This document shows positions 63,227 to 64,000 of a DNA stretch of 64,000 nt, in pieces (the stretch's first letter is position 1; each line of letters opens with the position of its first letter). The stretch is from contig KV918914.1 in the NCBI GenBank assembly GCA_002049455.2, positions 111,141 through 175,140 on the forward strand, in the 5' to 3' direction. A model generated the notes under the pieces. The model searched no databases. It saw nothing but the letters and a program-made list of their open reading frames with translations, and was not told where the DNA came from. Source of the DNA: Porphyra umbilicalis (taxonomy: Eukaryota > Rhodophyta > Bangiophyceae > Bangiales > Bangiaceae). A program made the translations under genes and the position numbers.

Positions 63227-64000
63227 GGGCCCATGGGGCCAGTCTCAGCGGAGGACGGCCGAAGCTTCGAATACCGCCTTGAGTATAGGCGGGGGAAGGG
63301 TGCTACGTGACACCCTCGCGGTGCCCCGGAGTCAGGGGCACAAAGTAACGTAAGTCGATAATCCAAGTGGGGTTTACACAAAATTAGGCCCTTAAGTAGG
63401 GGCCCGCTCGAGGGGGTTATGAATCCCAGGGAAGTATTGGGATTGCGGTTGTGGTTGGTGAGCCACGAGATGAGCACAAGTGGGTCGCCAACGGAACAAT
63501 TTGAAATATGCGTTAGTGGGGCATATTTCCGGGGAATCTGGATCCCGGAGTGTGGGGGCCATGTGACGGACCGTCACAATTCCCCCTTCTAAAGGGGTCG
63601 CCGTCCCGGCGGCCCAGAGCCAGGGGGGGCGGGCCCGCCCAAGTGGGGCGGGCGGGCCAGGACAGCTAGCCGCCGGGCTCCCCAGTGTGGGGCCCGGGTG
63701 CTGCCCCGGTCTTCGCCAGCGATGGCGGCCCCGGATCGTGGGGGCGCCCCCCCGCCGGGGCAAGGGGGTACGCGCCGTTGCCGTATGGTGGACACGGCCG
63801 CGGGAGCCAGGGGTGCTGCCGCGTGTCCGGCGCGGGCCCGCTAACCGTGCCCGGCGGGCCAACAGGGGGCGGGTGCCCAGTATGGCATCCGCCCGCCCCC
63901 CCCGACCTGGGGGGCTGTCGCGCGGCCCCCCCCCCGTGGGGAGTCGTCCAGGGGGAGTGGCCCGCGGGGTGGGGCTGAGGGGGCCCGGGGTAAGGGCCCC
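63227..64000. other. right edge: repeat-like GC-rich DNA, no gene
   Basis: No supportable ORF. It contains a perfect 17-nt inverted repeat TGTGACGGACCGTCACA (63562-63578), which could be an LTR terminus of an element extending past the window. The last 350 bp are strongly GC-rich with G/C runs. Confidence 0.35.

Noticed and set aside
1-64000. CRISPR arrays, bacterial operons, rRNA genes
   Set aside because: No direct repeats with unique spacers, no ribosome-binding-site gene strings and no rRNA-like sequence; spliceosomal introns and LTR elements show a eukaryotic nuclear genome.

Overview
The window is a very GC-rich stretch of a eukaryotic nuclear genome. It has spliceosomal introns, no operons, and is dominated by nested transposable elements and low-complexity repeats around a few host genes. 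LTR retrotransposons of the copia and chromovirus types, a KDZ-like transposase, poly-C tracts ahead of 3' splice sites, and Polycomb (PRC2) genes together suggest an alga. A red seaweed is my best guess, but nothing here proves it.

Layout. 1-5950: a copia element (copia-A, minus strand, running off the left edge) is inserted into the protease of a gypsy element (gypsy-A). 5958-8575: a minus-strand host gene of unknown function is cut by a 722-bp MITE with TA target duplications. 8.6-12.4 kb: nothing convincing. 12.5-15.3 kb: a GC-rich satellite, stop-poor on both strands. 16-17.7 kb: a decayed KDZ-like transposase. 18.07-19.66 kb: a TIR element. 20.16-20.96 kb: a two-exon gene for a small secreted cysteine-rich protein. 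22.76-23.22 kb: a TTA-target MITE. 23.99-28.91 kb: a structurally complete copia element (copia-B) with 267-bp LTRs and a perfect 5-bp target duplication. 29-38.8 kb: Ala/Gly/Pro-rich host exons, another MITE and several minisatellites. 39.7-40.5 kb: an unknown ORF. 42.9-44.6 kb: a broken zinc-finger/Gly-rich gene. 45.6-48.2 kb: a Su(z)12 homologue with two phase-consistent introns. 49.8-50.4 kb: an E(z)-type SET-domain fragment facing it. 51.34-51.67 kb: a complete 328-bp LTR miniature (TRIM). 52.2-54.1 kb: an unknown ORF. 54.27-60.7 kb: a chromodomain gypsy element (gypsy-B) invaded by a hAT-like element and by a second copy of the 6.5-kb MITE family. 60.7-61.8 kb: a copia fragment (copia-C). 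61.8-64 kb: satellites and repeats.

Most notable: (1) two PRC2 components, Su(z)12 and an E(z) SET fragment, sit tail to tail about 1.7 kb apart. PRC2 deposits H3K27 methylation, and the same window holds a retroelement with its own chromodomain. (2) A complete TRIM whose primer-binding site, like those of both copia elements, matches the anticodon arm of initiator tRNA-Met instead of its 3' end, which implies half-tRNA priming as known for Drosophila copia. (3) A zinc-finger gene in which TGA falls exactly on a zinc-binding cysteine. (4) A previously hidden secreted 10-cysteine protein that only appears after splicing.

Several MITEs sit in ORFs that become continuous when the element and one target copy are removed. 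This both validates the MITE ends and supports the interrupted ORFs.
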